Shown: positions 42,028 through 50,589, counted from the stretch's first letter. The stretch: 64,000 nucleotides of DNA from Micromonospora_G sp040676775 (GCF_040676775.1 NZ_JBFAPP010000026.1:1-64000), one strand, 5' to 3'. Program-made: numbers and translations. Notes: generated by a model not told the origin, from the sequence alone.

Positions 42028-43271
42028 ACGGCCACCGCCTCGCGCAGCAGCCGGCGGGCGAGCAGGATCCGGTCCGTGTCGTCGTCGAGTCCGGGCAGGT
42101 CACCGACGCGGGAGACACCGCCGTCGAGAAATGCCCGCAGCGCCAGCGCACACTGTCCGGGGAAGGTGATGGTCCGGTCGAACAGGCGCAACACCACCCG
42201 GTCGGGCTCGTCCGGACCGGCCGGCCCGAGCTGCCAGTCGAGGCCGGCGCGGGGGGCGAGCCGGGAGTCGGCGTCGAGAGCCGCGATGGCGTCCGCCTGG
42301 GCCAGCGGCCGGATCGGCGCGGGACGCGCGGCCGACCAGACGCGTTCCCTGAGCTTGGCCGCGACCGCGGCCGGGTCGGCCCGGTCCAACCAGTCGCGCA
42401 GCGCCTCGACGGTTTCGGTCAGCTCCGGCCCGATCTGGCCGGGCTCGGCGAGGTCGAGCCCGAACGGCAGCGCGGCGCGCAGCCGCGGGTCCTCGGCGGC
42501 CAGCCCGAGCAGGGTCTCCACCAGTGCGTAGCGGGTGAGGGCCCGGACTCCGACGGTGAGGTGCAACGAGCTGCCCTGCTGCGCCTGGGCGCTGTGCAGC
42601 CAGCCACGGGGCAGGTAGAGCGCGTCGCCGGGCTCAAGGGTCACGTCGAGCGCCGGTGGTCCGGCCGCGGTGGCGGAGACCTCGTCGGCCCGGCCGCCCC
42701 AGGGTTGGCGTTCCAGCGGATCGACCAGCACCGGTTCGTGGATCCGCCAGTGTTTGGAGCCGTCGACCTGGAGCACGAAGACGTCGTGCGTGTCGTAGTG
42801 GGTGGCGAAGCCCTGGTTGCCGGCCGGGGTCAGGTAGGCGTTGACCTGCAGCGGCTGGCGCAGGCTGGCGCCCAGCTCACGGGTGAAGTCGATCAGCGGT
42901 GGCCAGTTGCGGTGCAGTCCCTGCAGGACGAGGGTGGCGCCACCGGCGTACAGGTCGAGGATCCGTTCGTCGAGCACCTGGTCGGTGACCTCGGCCCCGG
43001 CGCCGCCGCCGCCGGTGAACCGGCCCGCCGGCAGCACCTGGCCGTCCTTGGCCACCCTCAGGAACGGGGTACGCAGACCTCGTCGACTGAGCAGTTCGTC
43101 GGCGTCGGCGGGGCTGAGCAGGTCGGTGAAGCCGTCCGGGTTGGCCAGTTCCTTGGCGCGGGACAGCAGGGGTGCGCGGCCCCAGTGGGTGGTGACGAAC
43201 GCGGCCGGGGGCAGGGCCACGCAGCGGGCCAGCGCCGGGCGGCGGTCGCCGCCCGGCGCGTTGTCGGTCAT
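42018..43271 (-). CDS. JmjC/cupin Fe(II), 2-oxoglutarate-type oxygenase
   Basis: 417-aa cytosolic protein of the JmjC-like cupin family that includes the ribosomal oxygenases (ROXA/YcfD). The metal site is suggested by HYDTHDVFVLQVDGSKHWRI (His-x-Asp) and a later His in the LHLTVGVRALTRY strand, with LEPGDALYLPRGWLHSAQAQ between them. An all-helical dimerisation/C-terminal region follows (about 235-417). Known relatives hydroxylate His or Arg of ribosomal proteins, and others modify peptides. It sits 14 bp downstream of the repeat protein gene on the same strand, so that protein is a strong substrate candidate (inference). ATG at 43271. Confidence 0.9.
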   Translation of the reverse strand: MTDNAPGGDRRPALARCVALPPAAFVTTHWGRAPLLSRAKELANPDGFTDLLSPADADELLSRRGLRTPFLRVAKDGQVLPAGRFTGGGGAGAEVTDQVLDERILDLYAGGATLVLQGLHRNWPPLIDFTRELGASLRQPLQVNAYLTPAGNQGFATHYDTHDVFVLQVDGSKHWRIHEPVLVDPLERQPWGGRADEVSATAAGPPALDVTLEPGDALYLPRGWLHSAQAQQGSSLHLTVGVRALTRYALVETLLGLAAEDPRLRAALPFGLDLAEPGQIGPELTETVEALRDWLDRADPAAVAAKLRERVWSAARPAPIRPLAQADAIAALDADSRLAPRAGLDWQLGPAGPDEPDRVVLRLFDRTITFPGQCALALRAFLDGGVSRVGDLPGLDDDTDRILLARRLLREAVAVPA

Positions 43272-43285
43272 CTACCGGGTCCCGG

Positions 43286-43591
43286 CTACCGGGCCGCGCT
43301 GTCCGCGCCGCCGTCACGCTGCCCGGGGTTGGCCCCACCGTCGGCCGGACCCTCGGCGCTGCCGTCGGCGCCGCCGTCGTGCTGACCCGGTGTGGCTCCA
43401 CCGTCGGCCGGGCCTTCGGCGCTGCCGTCCGCGCCGCCGTCGTGCTGACCGGGCGTGGCTCCACCGTCGGCCGGACCCTCGGCGGCGCCGTCGGCACCGC
43501 CGTCCCGCTGACCGGGGTTGGCCCCACCGTCGGCCGGACCCTCGCCGGCACCGCCGCCGCTCGTCCGGATGTCGTCGTCGTCGAGTCTCAT
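43286..43591 (-). CDS. Repeat protein, possible substrate of the JmjC oxygenase
   Basis: 101-aa protein: a leader MRLDDDDIRTSGGGAG followed by four 21-residue repeats of the form EGPADGGAxPGQxDGGADGx and a final Arg. Repeats 1 and 4 have Asn and Arg at the variable sites, repeats 2 and 3 have Thr and His. No hydrophobic core, so it is disordered unless modified or bound. The upstream in-frame ATG at 43645 is rejected because its extra residues look like intergenic sequence. It is the first gene of a two-gene unit with the oxygenase. The regular Asp, Asn, His and Arg positions are typical hydroxylation targets. It could be a precursor peptide or a structural/antifreeze-like protein. Confidence 0.75.
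   Translation of the reverse strand: MRLDDDDIRTSGGGAGEGPADGGANPGQRDGGADGAAEGPADGGATPGQHDGGADGSAEGPADGGATPGQHDGGADGSAEGPADGGANPGQRDGGADSAAR
43292..43543 (-). repeat. Four 63-bp in-frame tandem repeats
   Basis: Residues 17-100 of the repeat protein are encoded by four 63-bp units with few differences; the inner two are near-identical. Copy number is likely to vary between strains. Confidence 0.9.
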
Positions 43592-43793
43592 CGGGCCCCC
43601 TCGGTTCAGTCGCCCCACCTTCCACGCGGCGGGGCGCCGTGCCACCGGGTGGTACCCGGCGCACGATCACCCCTAACCCGCTGGCAGGGATCACTCCACC
43701 AAGAAGCCTAATTCAGCTCGAATCATCTCAAAGCGGTTCGCTGAGTCCGGCTTTCGATCCGAGCCGGATGCTGGGCGCAAGCATCGGAACGCG

Positions 43794-44816
43794 TCAGCGC
43801 CGCACCAGGGGCGCGGAGCTGTCCCGTACGACCAGGTCGGTGGAAAGCTCCACCCGAGGGGTGTCCACCGGCTCACCGCGGGCCAACCGCAGCACCGTAC
43901 GGGCGGCGAGCAGCCCCATCTCCGCCAACGGCTGGCGGACCGTGGTCAGCGGGGGCGAGGACCACCGCGCCTCGGGCAGGTCGTCGAAACCGACCACGCT
44001 CACGTCGTCGGGCACCCGCAGCCCGCGCCGACGGACCGCCTCGTACGCGCCGAAGGCCATCTGGTCGCTGGAGGCGAAGATCGCGGTGGGCGGTTCGGGG
44101 AGGTCCAGCAGCGCCGTACCGCCGGAGTATCCAGACTCGTGGTAGAAGTCCCCGGGCACGATCAGCTCGTCGAGCATGGGGATGCCGGCGGCCTCCAGCG
44201 CTGCCCGGTAACCGTCCAGCCGCGCCCGGCTGCACAGCAACCGGGGTGGGCCGGCGATGAAGCCGATCCGGCGGTGGCCGAGCGAGAGCAGGTGCTCGGT
44301 CGCCCGGAGCCCACCGGCCCAGTTCGTCGCACCGATCGTCGGTATGTCCAGGCTGGGTACTCCCGCCGGGTCGACCAGCACCATCGGCACGTTGAGCCGG
44401 CGCAGCTCGGCGTGCACCGGCGGGGCGAGGTCGCTGGTCACCAGGATCACCCCGTCGGTGGCCCGGGTACGCAGGTTCTGCAGCCACTGCCGGGTGGAGG
44501 TGGACCTGCGGTGGATGGCCGACACCACGGTGCCGACGCCGGCCGCGTGCGCGACGTCCTCCACCCCACGGATGATCTCCACCGCCCAGGGGCTGTCCAG
44601 GTCGTTGAAGACCAGGTCGATGAGGCTCGCGCCGGCCCGTGGCCGGGTGGCCCGGCGCCGGTAGCCGTGCCGGCGCAGCAACTCCTCGACCCGCTCCCGG
44701 GTCTGCGGCGCGACATCGTTGCGACCGTTGAGCACCCGGGACACGGTGGGCACCGACACCCCGGCCTCCTGGGCGATCGCGGTGATGGTGATCCGGCGTC
44801 CTTCGTCGACCGTCAC
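43794..44816 (-). CDS. LacI-family transcriptional regulator
   Basis: 340-aa sugar-responsive repressor type. Helix-turn-helix ITITAIAQEAGVSVPTVSRV plus hinge LNGRNDVAPQTRERVEELLR, then the periplasmic-binding-protein-like sensor domain (about 65-335; LIDLVFNDLDSPWAVEIIRG, TDGVILVTSDLAPPVHAELR, FDDLPEARWSSPPLTTVRQP). The GTG at 44816 has GAAGGAG 8 bp upstream; the longer open frame to 44960 is not conserved-looking. No sugar gene adjoins it. Two inverted repeats lie upstream and are likely its operators. The GH3 glucosidase at 54.2 kb has a related-looking palindrome and could be a distant target (weak inference). Confidence 0.94.
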   Translation of the reverse strand: MTVDEGRRITITAIAQEAGVSVPTVSRVLNGRNDVAPQTRERVEELLRRHGYRRRATRPRAGASLIDLVFNDLDSPWAVEIIRGVEDVAHAAGVGTVVSAIHRRSTSTRQWLQNLRTRATDGVILVTSDLAPPVHAELRRLNVPMVLVDPAGVPSLDIPTIGATNWAGGLRATEHLLSLGHRRIGFIAGPPRLLCSRARLDGYRAALEAAGIPMLDELIVPGDFYHESGYSGGTALLDLPEPPTAIFASSDQMAFGAYEAVRRRGLRVPDDVSVVGFDDLPEARWSSPPLTTVRQPLAEMGLLAARTVLRLARGEPVDTPRVELSTDLVVRDSSAPLVRR

Positions 44817-44847
44817 GAGGCAGCTCCTTCGTCGAGGCTCCAGCCTA

Positions 44848-44870
44848 CGACCGAAACACTTTCGCGGTCG
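44848..44870. promoter_or_regulatory. Inverted repeat upstream of LacI gene
   Basis: CGAAA-CAC-TTTCG (44852-44864), extended by CGACCG and CGGTCG on the outside with a two-base offset. LacI-family sites in actinomycetes are often of this kind; 36 bp upstream of the GTG start. Confidence 0.55.
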
Positions 44871-44953
44871 CGCCGGCACCTGGCTCGGATGGATCACCGT
44901 TGCCCGAGGCCCGATGCCGGAGCGGCGGCCGGTGCCGGCAGCTCTGGCGTTTT

Positions 44954-44988
44954 GCACCAAGTTACGGAACTGTTCCGGAAAGTGGTGC
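44954..44988. promoter_or_regulatory. 35-bp imperfect palindrome between divergent genes
   Basis: Arms GCACCAAGTTACGGAAC and GTTCCGGAAAGTGGTGC around a single T match at 14 of 17 positions, with a perfect core GGAAC-T-GTTCC. It lies between the LacI gene and the small membrane protein gene and could serve either. Confidence 0.55.
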
Positions 44989-45094
44989 CCGCAGACTAGC
45001 CGATCGGGCTACGACAGGACGCTCTCCGGCCCGCGGCGAGGTGTCGTAACGGGGACAGGGCGACCGGGCATCGACATCTGCGACCATGGAGGAC

Positions 45095-45442
45095 ATGGCA
45101 GTTGGACGACGTACGGCCTGGGATCCGCTGGCCGCGACCGCCGCCGCGCTCGCGCTACTCGTGACGGTTCTCTATCTCTGGCTGATCGGCCAACAGGGCG
45201 GTCAGGCCGTTGCCTGGTTCGTCGGCGGAACCGCCACGGCTGGCCTGCTGGCCGGGTACGGCGTGCGGCGGGCGGCAGCCCACCGGGTCGCGGCGCTGGC
45301 GACCGCCGGCACGATCATGATCGTGCTGGGGGTGCTCGGCATCCTCTCGATCGGTCTGCCGATCCTGGTGGCCGGCGCACTGTCCCTGACCGCGGCGCTG
45401 CGTCCCCCTGCCAAGGTGAACGGCCCCGCGTCGTCGACCTGA
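45095..45442 (+). CDS. Small membrane protein
   Basis: 115-aa protein with three to four membrane helices (WDPLAATAAALALLVTVLYL, AVAWFVGGTATAGLLAGYGV, TIMIVLGVLGILSIGLPILV) and a short basic loop. Not recognised beyond that. GGAGGAC immediately precedes the ATG at 45095; an earlier ATG (45086) has no ribosome site. Divergent from the LacI regulator, separated by about 278 bp that contain two large palindromes. Confidence 0.75.
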   Translation: MAVGRRTAWDPLAATAAALALLVTVLYLWLIGQQGGQAVAWFVGGTATAGLLAGYGVRRAAAHRVAALATAGTIMIVLGVLGILSIGLPILVAGALSLTAALRPPAKVNGPASST

Positions 45443-45458
45443 GCGTCGCCCCGGCGGC

Positions 45459-45700
45459 TCAGCCAGCGATCTCCTCGACGACGCTGGTGCCGCTCCCCGA
45501 CCGCGACTCCCACGTCTCGTCCAGCCGCAGCCGGCCGTCCGGCAGTACGCTGACCACCGTGTCGCAGCGACCGCCCGATGTCTGCCCGTCGCGGTTGAGT
45601 TGCACGTACCGCAGGCTGATCAGGTCGCCCTCGCGGGTGCCGACCAGCGCGCGGGCCACCGGACCGCCAGCCGACTCTCCGTAGCGGTCGGCGCCGACTA
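45459..45700 (-). pseudogene. C-terminal remnant of a small beta-rich protein
   Basis: About 80 codons ending YVQLNRDGQTSGGRCDT, then VVSVLPDGRLRLDETWESRS and GSGTSVVEEIAG. The pattern resembles the C-terminal half of a ~110-aa family often labelled N-acetylglutamate synthase-like, but the N-terminal half is missing. The frame continues into the DUF418 gene and no good start codon or ribosome site is present. It looks as if the 5' part was deleted when it came to lie against the DUF418 gene. A short functional version starting at an internal GTG cannot be excluded. Confidence 0.5.
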
Positions 45701-46903
45701 GCGCCGGAATCCGACCCGACGCGCCTCGGTCCAGGAACGCAGCAGCCATTCGACCGGCCCGTACCGGAACCGGGCCAGCCACCAGGCACTGAAGAGCAGT
45801 TGCCCGCCGAAGATGCCGACCGCGATGAGCAGGGTGGGCAACGGGGCGACCCGGCCGACCAGCCCGAGGCCGATTCCGGTGAAGATCAGTACAGCGGCGA
45901 CCGACTGGCCGAGATAGTTGGACAGGGCCATCCGGCCGGCGGGCGCGAGGATCCCGGCGAGCCGGTGACCCCACCCGGTGTGGAAGCCCCGCAACGCGGT
46001 GGCGACGTACGCGGCCATCAGCAGGGGTGCGGTGAGGATGCTCAGCACCAGCCCGGTCAGGTTCGCGGTTCCGCCGCCAATCGCGAAGACCAGCGCACCG
46101 GCCAGGCCGATCGGGTAACCGACCTGCTGCACCCGCCGCAGCAGGACCTGGTGCCGGGTGACGTCGGCGAGCAGGCGTACCTTGCCGGCCGCCAGGCCGA
46201 CCAGGAAGGCACAGAGGGCCAGCGGTCCCTGGACCAGCAACGCCGAGATCATCGCCGGCATGGCACGGAGGTGCTCGACCAGCACCGAGCCGAGGCCACC
46301 GCCGAGCGCCTCGGTGGACCGCGCACCGGCGTCCACCGCGACGGCGTCGTCCGGGACCAGGCCACCACCGCGTACCGCCACCAGCGCGATGAGCAGCGCG
46401 ACCAGGCCGAGCAGGGCCGCCGCCAGGGTCGACGCGGTCTTCGGCCGCATCCCCCGCGCGGCGAGCAGCACCAGCCCGAGCAGGGCGTACGTGGTCAGGA
46501 TGTCACCGTGGAAGAGGAACACCGCGTGCAGTACGCCGAGCACGAACAGCCCCGCCAGCCGGCGCCGGAAGCGCGGGGCGAAGGTGACGCCGCGTCGTAC
46601 GGCGGAATCGATCTGGAGGGTGAAGCTGTAACCGAACAGGAAGGAGAAGAGCAGGTAGAACTTCATGGTGAAGAGGAACTCGACGAGCCAGCGGGTGCCC
46701 TGGTCCACCCAGGAGCCGTACGCCGGGTCGGGTATGAGATGGAACGGATACCCGGACGCGAAGAACGCGATGTTGACCACGAGGATGCCGAAAAGCGCGA
46801 AGCCCCGTAATGCGTCGAGGTCCCCGATGCGTGCGCCGTCGCCGGCTTTCCCCGTGATGTCGACGGGTGGGTCCACCCGTACCGGACCACTGATCGGACT
46901 CAT
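45698..46903 (-). CDS. DUF418 family membrane protein
   Basis: 401-aa polytopic membrane protein of the DUF418/YeiB type. It begins with a cytosolic segment, then LDALRGFALFGILVVNIAFF, followed by about ten membrane helices and the family signature near the C-terminus (PAGRMALSNYLGQSVAAVLI). The C-terminal cytosolic end reads GPVEWLLRSWTEARR. Function unknown, perhaps acyl transfer or export. The start is ATG 46903. Divergent from the cyclase operon. Confidence 0.93.
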   Translation of the reverse strand: MSPISGPVRVDPPVDITGKAGDGARIGDLDALRGFALFGILVVNIAFFASGYPFHLIPDPAYGSWVDQGTRWLVEFLFTMKFYLLFSFLFGYSFTLQIDSAVRRGVTFAPRFRRRLAGLFVLGVLHAVFLFHGDILTTYALLGLVLLAARGMRPKTASTLAAALLGLVALLIALVAVRGGGLVPDDAVAVDAGARSTEALGGGLGSVLVEHLRAMPAMISALLVQGPLALCAFLVGLAAGKVRLLADVTRHQVLLRRVQQVGYPIGLAGALVFAIGGGTANLTGLVLSILTAPLLMAAYVATALRGFHTGWGHRLAGILAPAGRMALSNYLGQSVAAVLIFTGIGLGLVGRVAPLPTLLIAVGIFGGQLLFSAWWLARFRYGPVEWLLRSWTEARRVGFRR

Positions 46904-47207
46904 GGCTTGTCCCCCCGGATGTCAGCCCTGTGGATCGCGTCGCCGCCGGTACGTGGTTCGGACCGCTGTCGGCGTGCGGATCGTCGGAATCCAACGTATG
47001 AGGGATCGGGCCTGGTCGACAGCCGGCAGACCGGAGGATTCGGGGTAGGGCTGGGCCTACCACCGGGGCATCTGGGCCGGTGTGGTGCTGTCGCTCGACA
47101 CGCTCCGGATGGCCGGATCTGCCCGGCCCTGACACCCGCCCGAACACCTCGACGACGAGCCTGGGAGGGGTCCATCGTGGCGTGATCCGGGCGTGTACCG
47201 TCGCCGC
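46904..47207. other. 304-bp divergent intergenic region (DUF418 / cyclase)
   Basis: Holds a perfect inverted repeat GGTAGG-N6-CCTACC (47044-47061) near its middle, a candidate regulatory site for either side. No gene seen. Confidence 0.5.
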
Positions 47208-47969
47208 ATGACGGTGCTGCAGGAGTTTGTCGCCGCCCTTTCCAGCGGCCGGATCCGGGTTGTCGATCTCACCGCCCCGCTGTCGGACCAGACGCCGATC
47301 CTCGGCCTGCCCGAGCAGTTCGGCCAGACCTGGCCGTTCCAGCTCACCGAGATCAGCCGGTACGACGACCGCGGCCCCGCCTGGTACTGGAACAACTTCT
47401 CCACCGGCGAGCACACCGGCACCCACTTCGACGCACCGATCCACTGGGTCACCGGCAAGCAGGCGGCCGACGTGTCGCAGGTGCCGGTGAGTCAACTGAT
47501 CGCGCCGGCCGTGGTGATCGACCACAGCGCCGACGCGGCCGCCAACCCCGACTTCCTGCTAGAGATCGAGCACGTACGGGCGTGGGAGGCGGAGTACGGC
47601 GAGCTGCCGGCCGGCGGTTGGCTGCTCTACCGCACCGGCTGGGACGCGTACGGCGACGACGCCGAGCGGTACGCCAACGCCGGCCGTACGCCGGGGATCT
47701 CGGCCGAGTGCGCCCGCTGGCTGGCCGAGGAGTCGCCGATCCAGGGCATCGGGGTGGAGACGGTCGGCACCGACGCCGGTGCGGCGCACTCGTTCGACCC
47801 GCCGTTCCCGTGCCACTCGTACCTGCTGGGCCAGGATAAGTACGGGCTGACCCAGTTGCGCAACCTCGCCGAGCTGCCGCCGACCGGTGCGGTGGTGATC
47901 GCCGGGCCGCTGCCGATCGTGGCCGGCTCGGGCAGCCCGTGCCGGGTCCTCGCGCTGGTCGAACCGTAG
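47208..47969 (+). CDS. Cyclase family protein (kynurenine formamidase-like)
   Basis: 253-aa metal-dependent hydrolase of the cyclase/KynB-like superfamily. The metal motif H-x-G-T-H-x-D-x-P is present as EHTGTHFDAPIHW, preceded by RVVDLTAPLSDQTPILGLPE. The later GIGVETVGTDAGAAHSFDPP and HSYLLGQDKYGLTQLRNLAE complete the active site. It is wider than typical KynB, and the substrate may be another acyl-amide or lactone. ATG 47208 is used; a GTG at 47193 is also open. The ThDP enzyme gene follows 13 bp later, so the two likely act in one pathway. Confidence 0.92.
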   Translation: MTVLQEFVAALSSGRIRVVDLTAPLSDQTPILGLPEQFGQTWPFQLTEISRYDDRGPAWYWNNFSTGEHTGTHFDAPIHWVTGKQAADVSQVPVSQLIAPAVVIDHSADAAANPDFLLEIEHVRAWEAEYGELPAGGWLLYRTGWDAYGDDAERYANAGRTPGISAECARWLAEESPIQGIGVETVGTDAGAAHSFDPPFPCHSYLLGQDKYGLTQLRNLAELPPTGAVVIAGPLPIVAGSGSPCRVLALVEP

Positions 47970-47982
47970 ACGCGGGCCGGCG

Positions 47983-49626
47983 ATGCGGGTATCCGAGGTG
48001 GTCGGCCGGGTGCTGGCCGGACACGGCGTGCGGTACGTCTTCGGTGTGGTCGGCAGCGGCAACTTCCACGTGACGAACGCGCTGGTGGCGGCCGGTGCCC
48101 GGTTCGTGCCGGCCGCGCACGAGGGCGGCGCGGCGAGCATGGCGGACGGCTTCGCCCGTACCTCGGGCACGGTCGGGATCCTCTCGGTGCACCAGGGTCC
48201 GGGCCTGACCAATGCGCTGACCGGCATCACCGAGGCGGCGAAGAGCCGTACGCCGATGCTGGTCCTGGCTCCGGAGGCGACCGCACCCCGGTCGAACTTC
48301 TTCCTCGACCTGCCGGCCCTGGCCGCCTCGGTCGGCGCCGACTTCTTCCGGGTACGCGCGGCGCACGCGGCCGAGGACACCGGTGCCGCCTTCCGGGCCG
48401 CCGCCCGGGGCGCGACGGTGCTGCTGGGTCTGCCGCTCGAGGTGCAGAACGCGTCGACCGAGGCGTGGTCGGGCCGGATCGCACTGGCCGCACCCGAGCC
48501 GCCGGTCGAGCCGGAGGTGGAGCCGCTGGTGGCAGCGCTGCGCGCGGCACGCCGGCCGGTGTTCGTCGCGGGCCGGGGTGCGCGCACCGCCCGCGAGCCG
48601 TTGATCCGGCTCGCCGAGGAGTGCGGCGCGCTGCTCGCGGTCTCCGCCGCGGCCAAGGGGCTGTTCGTCGGGAACCCGTGGAACCTGGACGTGGCCGGCG
48701 GGTTCGCCACCCCGCTGGCGACCTCGTTGATCGGCGAGGCGGACCTGGTCGTCGCCTGGGGCAGCACGCTGAACATGTGGACCACCCGGCACGGTGAGCT
48801 GATCCCGCCGGATGCGGTCGTCGCACAGGTGGACCGGGATCCGGCCGCCTTCGGGGTGAACCGACCGGTCGACCTGACCGTGGCCGGCGAGGTCGCGACG
48901 GTCGCGGGAGCGGTGCTGGCCCGGCTGGCCGGGCAACCGGTGTCGGACCGGCCGGCGGCGGGATGGCGTACGCCGGAGCTGGGCCGGCGGATCGAGCGGG
49001 AGGGTCGCTGGCGGTCGGTGTCCTACGTGGACGAGGGCGGCTCGGGGCAGCCGATCACGATCGACCCCCGGACGCTCTCCATCGCCCTGGACGACCTGCT
49101 GCCGTCGGAGCGGACGGTGGTGGTGGACTCCGGCAACTTCATGGGCTACCCGTCGATGTTCCTCGACGTACCGGACGTGGCCGGGTTCTGTTTCACCCAG
49201 GCGTTCCAGTCGATCGGGCTCGGTCTGGCCAGTGCGCTCGGCGCGGCGGTCGCCCGGCCGGACCGGCTCACCGTGGCCGCGCTCGGCGACGGCGGTTTCC
49301 TGATGTCGGCCGCCGAGTTGGTCACCGCCGCCCGGCTGGCCCTGCCGCTGGTCGTGGTGGTCTACGACGACGCGGCGTACGGCGCGGAGGTGCACCATTT
49401 CGGTCCGGACGGCTATCCGCTGGACACGGTGACGTTCCCGCAGACCGATCTGGCCGCGATCGCCCGCGGGTACGGCTGCGCCGGGGTGACCGTCCGGGGT
49501 GTCGATGACCTCGAGCCGGTACGCGACTGGCTCGCCGGTCCCCGGAGCCGACCGATGGTGGTCGACGCGAAGATCTCCGGCGAGCACGGTTCGTGGTGGC
49601 TGGAGGAGGCGTTCCGAGGGCACTGA
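47983..49626 (+). CDS. Thiamine diphosphate-dependent enzyme (decarboxylase/synthase type)
   Basis: 547-aa member of the acetolactate synthase / benzoylformate decarboxylase superfamily. The N-terminal pyrimidine-binding domain has the catalytic Glu region (VPAAHEGGAASMADGFARTS), the middle domain is about 190-330, and the C-terminal ThDP/Mg site has GDGGFLMSAAELVTAARLALP with the GDG motif, followed by VVYDDAAYGAEVHHFG. FAD binding is not apparent, so a 2-oxo acid decarboxylase is more likely than acetolactate synthase. Cotranscribed with the cyclase, suggesting catabolism of an aromatic or guanidino 2-oxo acid (inference). Confidence 0.93.
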   Translation: MRVSEVVGRVLAGHGVRYVFGVVGSGNFHVTNALVAAGARFVPAAHEGGAASMADGFARTSGTVGILSVHQGPGLTNALTGITEAAKSRTPMLVLAPEATAPRSNFFLDLPALAASVGADFFRVRAAHAAEDTGAAFRAAARGATVLLGLPLEVQNASTEAWSGRIALAAPEPPVEPEVEPLVAALRAARRPVFVAGRGARTAREPLIRLAEECGALLAVSAAAKGLFVGNPWNLDVAGGFATPLATSLIGEADLVVAWGSTLNMWTTRHGELIPPDAVVAQVDRDPAAFGVNRPVDLTVAGEVATVAGAVLARLAGQPVSDRPAAGWRTPELGRRIEREGRWRSVSYVDEGGSGQPITIDPRTLSIALDDLLPSERTVVVDSGNFMGYPSMFLDVPDVAGFCFTQAFQSIGLGLASALGAAVARPDRLTVAALGDGGFLMSAAELVTAARLALPLVVVVYDDAAYGAEVHHFGPDGYPLDTVTFPQTDLAAIARGYGCAGVTVRGVDDLEPVRDWLAGPRSRPMVVDAKISGEHGSWWLEEAFRGH

Positions 49627-49653
49627 GCGCCCGTTCGTGCACTCCGCCGACGG

Positions 49654-50589
49654 TCAGCGATGCATGTGCACGCGGATGCTGGTCGCACCGGGACGGGTGT
49701 GTACGCGTACCAGGTCGCACAGCTCGTTGACCAGCACCAGCCCCCGTCCACCGTCCTGGTCCGGCGTGGCCGGAATCCGACCGGCGAGCGGCTCGGTGAT
49801 GTGCCCGGTGTCGCTGAGCTGGCAGATCAACTGGCTGCCCTCGGTCCAGACCGCCAGGGTGCCGGTGGCGCCGCCGTGCTCGACCGTGTTGGCGGCGAGT
49901 TCGTTGACCGCCAGGGTCAGGTCGCTGACCCGGTCCGGTTCCAGTCCGGCGGCGAGGGCCTGCGCGGTCACCAGCCGGCGCAGCGCCCAGAGGGTGTGGA
50001 ACTCGATCACGACGGTTTCGGCGTGCTCGGGTGGGGGCGGCAGCGGCAGGTTGAAGCCGTCGGCCACCACGAGCGGATCCGCGTAGTACGGGCTGTCCCA
50101 GGCCGCGGTGGCGGTCCGCACGGTCGGATGGGTGCGGTACGCGTCGTCGAGCCAGTCCCGGTCCAGCCGACCGCTGTCGTACGGGCACAGGATGGTGGCC
50201 CGCCGGCCGGTGAAGACGGCGTTGATCAGGGCCTCGTGCTGGGCGCAGGCGGGGTACTCGTCGGCGGTCCGCCCGGCCCAGACGGGCTCTCCGACGATGC
50301 GCACGGGACTGTCGGGGTGCGCGTCGGCGAAGGCGAGCAGCACACCGGGGAGGATCCGCCCGGGGTTGCGCCCGGCCACGCCCATGTCGTGGAGCTGGAC
50401 GTCGGCCGCGTCGGCACCGAGTGCGCCGCGGATGTGGTCCAGGTTCTCCTCGGGTACGGCGACCATCACCGGTTCACCGGCAGCCAGTCCGGCGCGGATG
50501 AACGGCACGGTGCCGGCCAGGTATTCGTACTGGTTCGCGTAGAACAGGGCCGGGTGCACGAAGGCGTCGAGACCGGTGGACTCGCGCAT
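49654..50589 (-). CDS. MEDS-HATPase regulatory protein (anti-sigma-factor-like)
   Basis: 311-aa cytosolic protein. The N-terminal MEDS domain (about 10-175: FYANQYEYLAGTVPFIRAGL, PVMVAVPEENLDHIRGALG) is a methanogen/methylotroph sensory domain. The C-terminal RsbW-like ATPase domain (about 195-311) has LAVNELAANTVEHGG and GGRGLVLVNELCDLVRVHTR. It lacks a phospho-acceptor histidine domain, so it probably regulates a sigma factor or anti-anti-sigma factor by partner switching. Convergent with the ThDP gene with a 27-bp spacer. Partners are not adjacent. Confidence 0.92.
   Translation of the reverse strand: MRESTGLDAFVHPALFYANQYEYLAGTVPFIRAGLAAGEPVMVAVPEENLDHIRGALGADAADVQLHDMGVAGRNPGRILPGVLLAFADAHPDSPVRIVGEPVWAGRTADEYPACAQHEALINAVFTGRRATILCPYDSGRLDRDWLDDAYRTHPTVRTATAAWDSPYYADPLVVADGFNLPLPPPPEHAETVVIEFHTLWALRRLVTAQALAAGLEPDRVSDLTLAVNELAANTVEHGGATGTLAVWTEGSQLICQLSDTGHITEPLAGRIPATPDQDGGRGLVLVNELCDLVRVHTRPGATSIRVHMHR

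Noticed and set aside
43292..43543. Repeats as a CRISPR array
   Set aside because: The 63-bp units are contiguous, in frame and lack unique spacers; they encode protein repeats.
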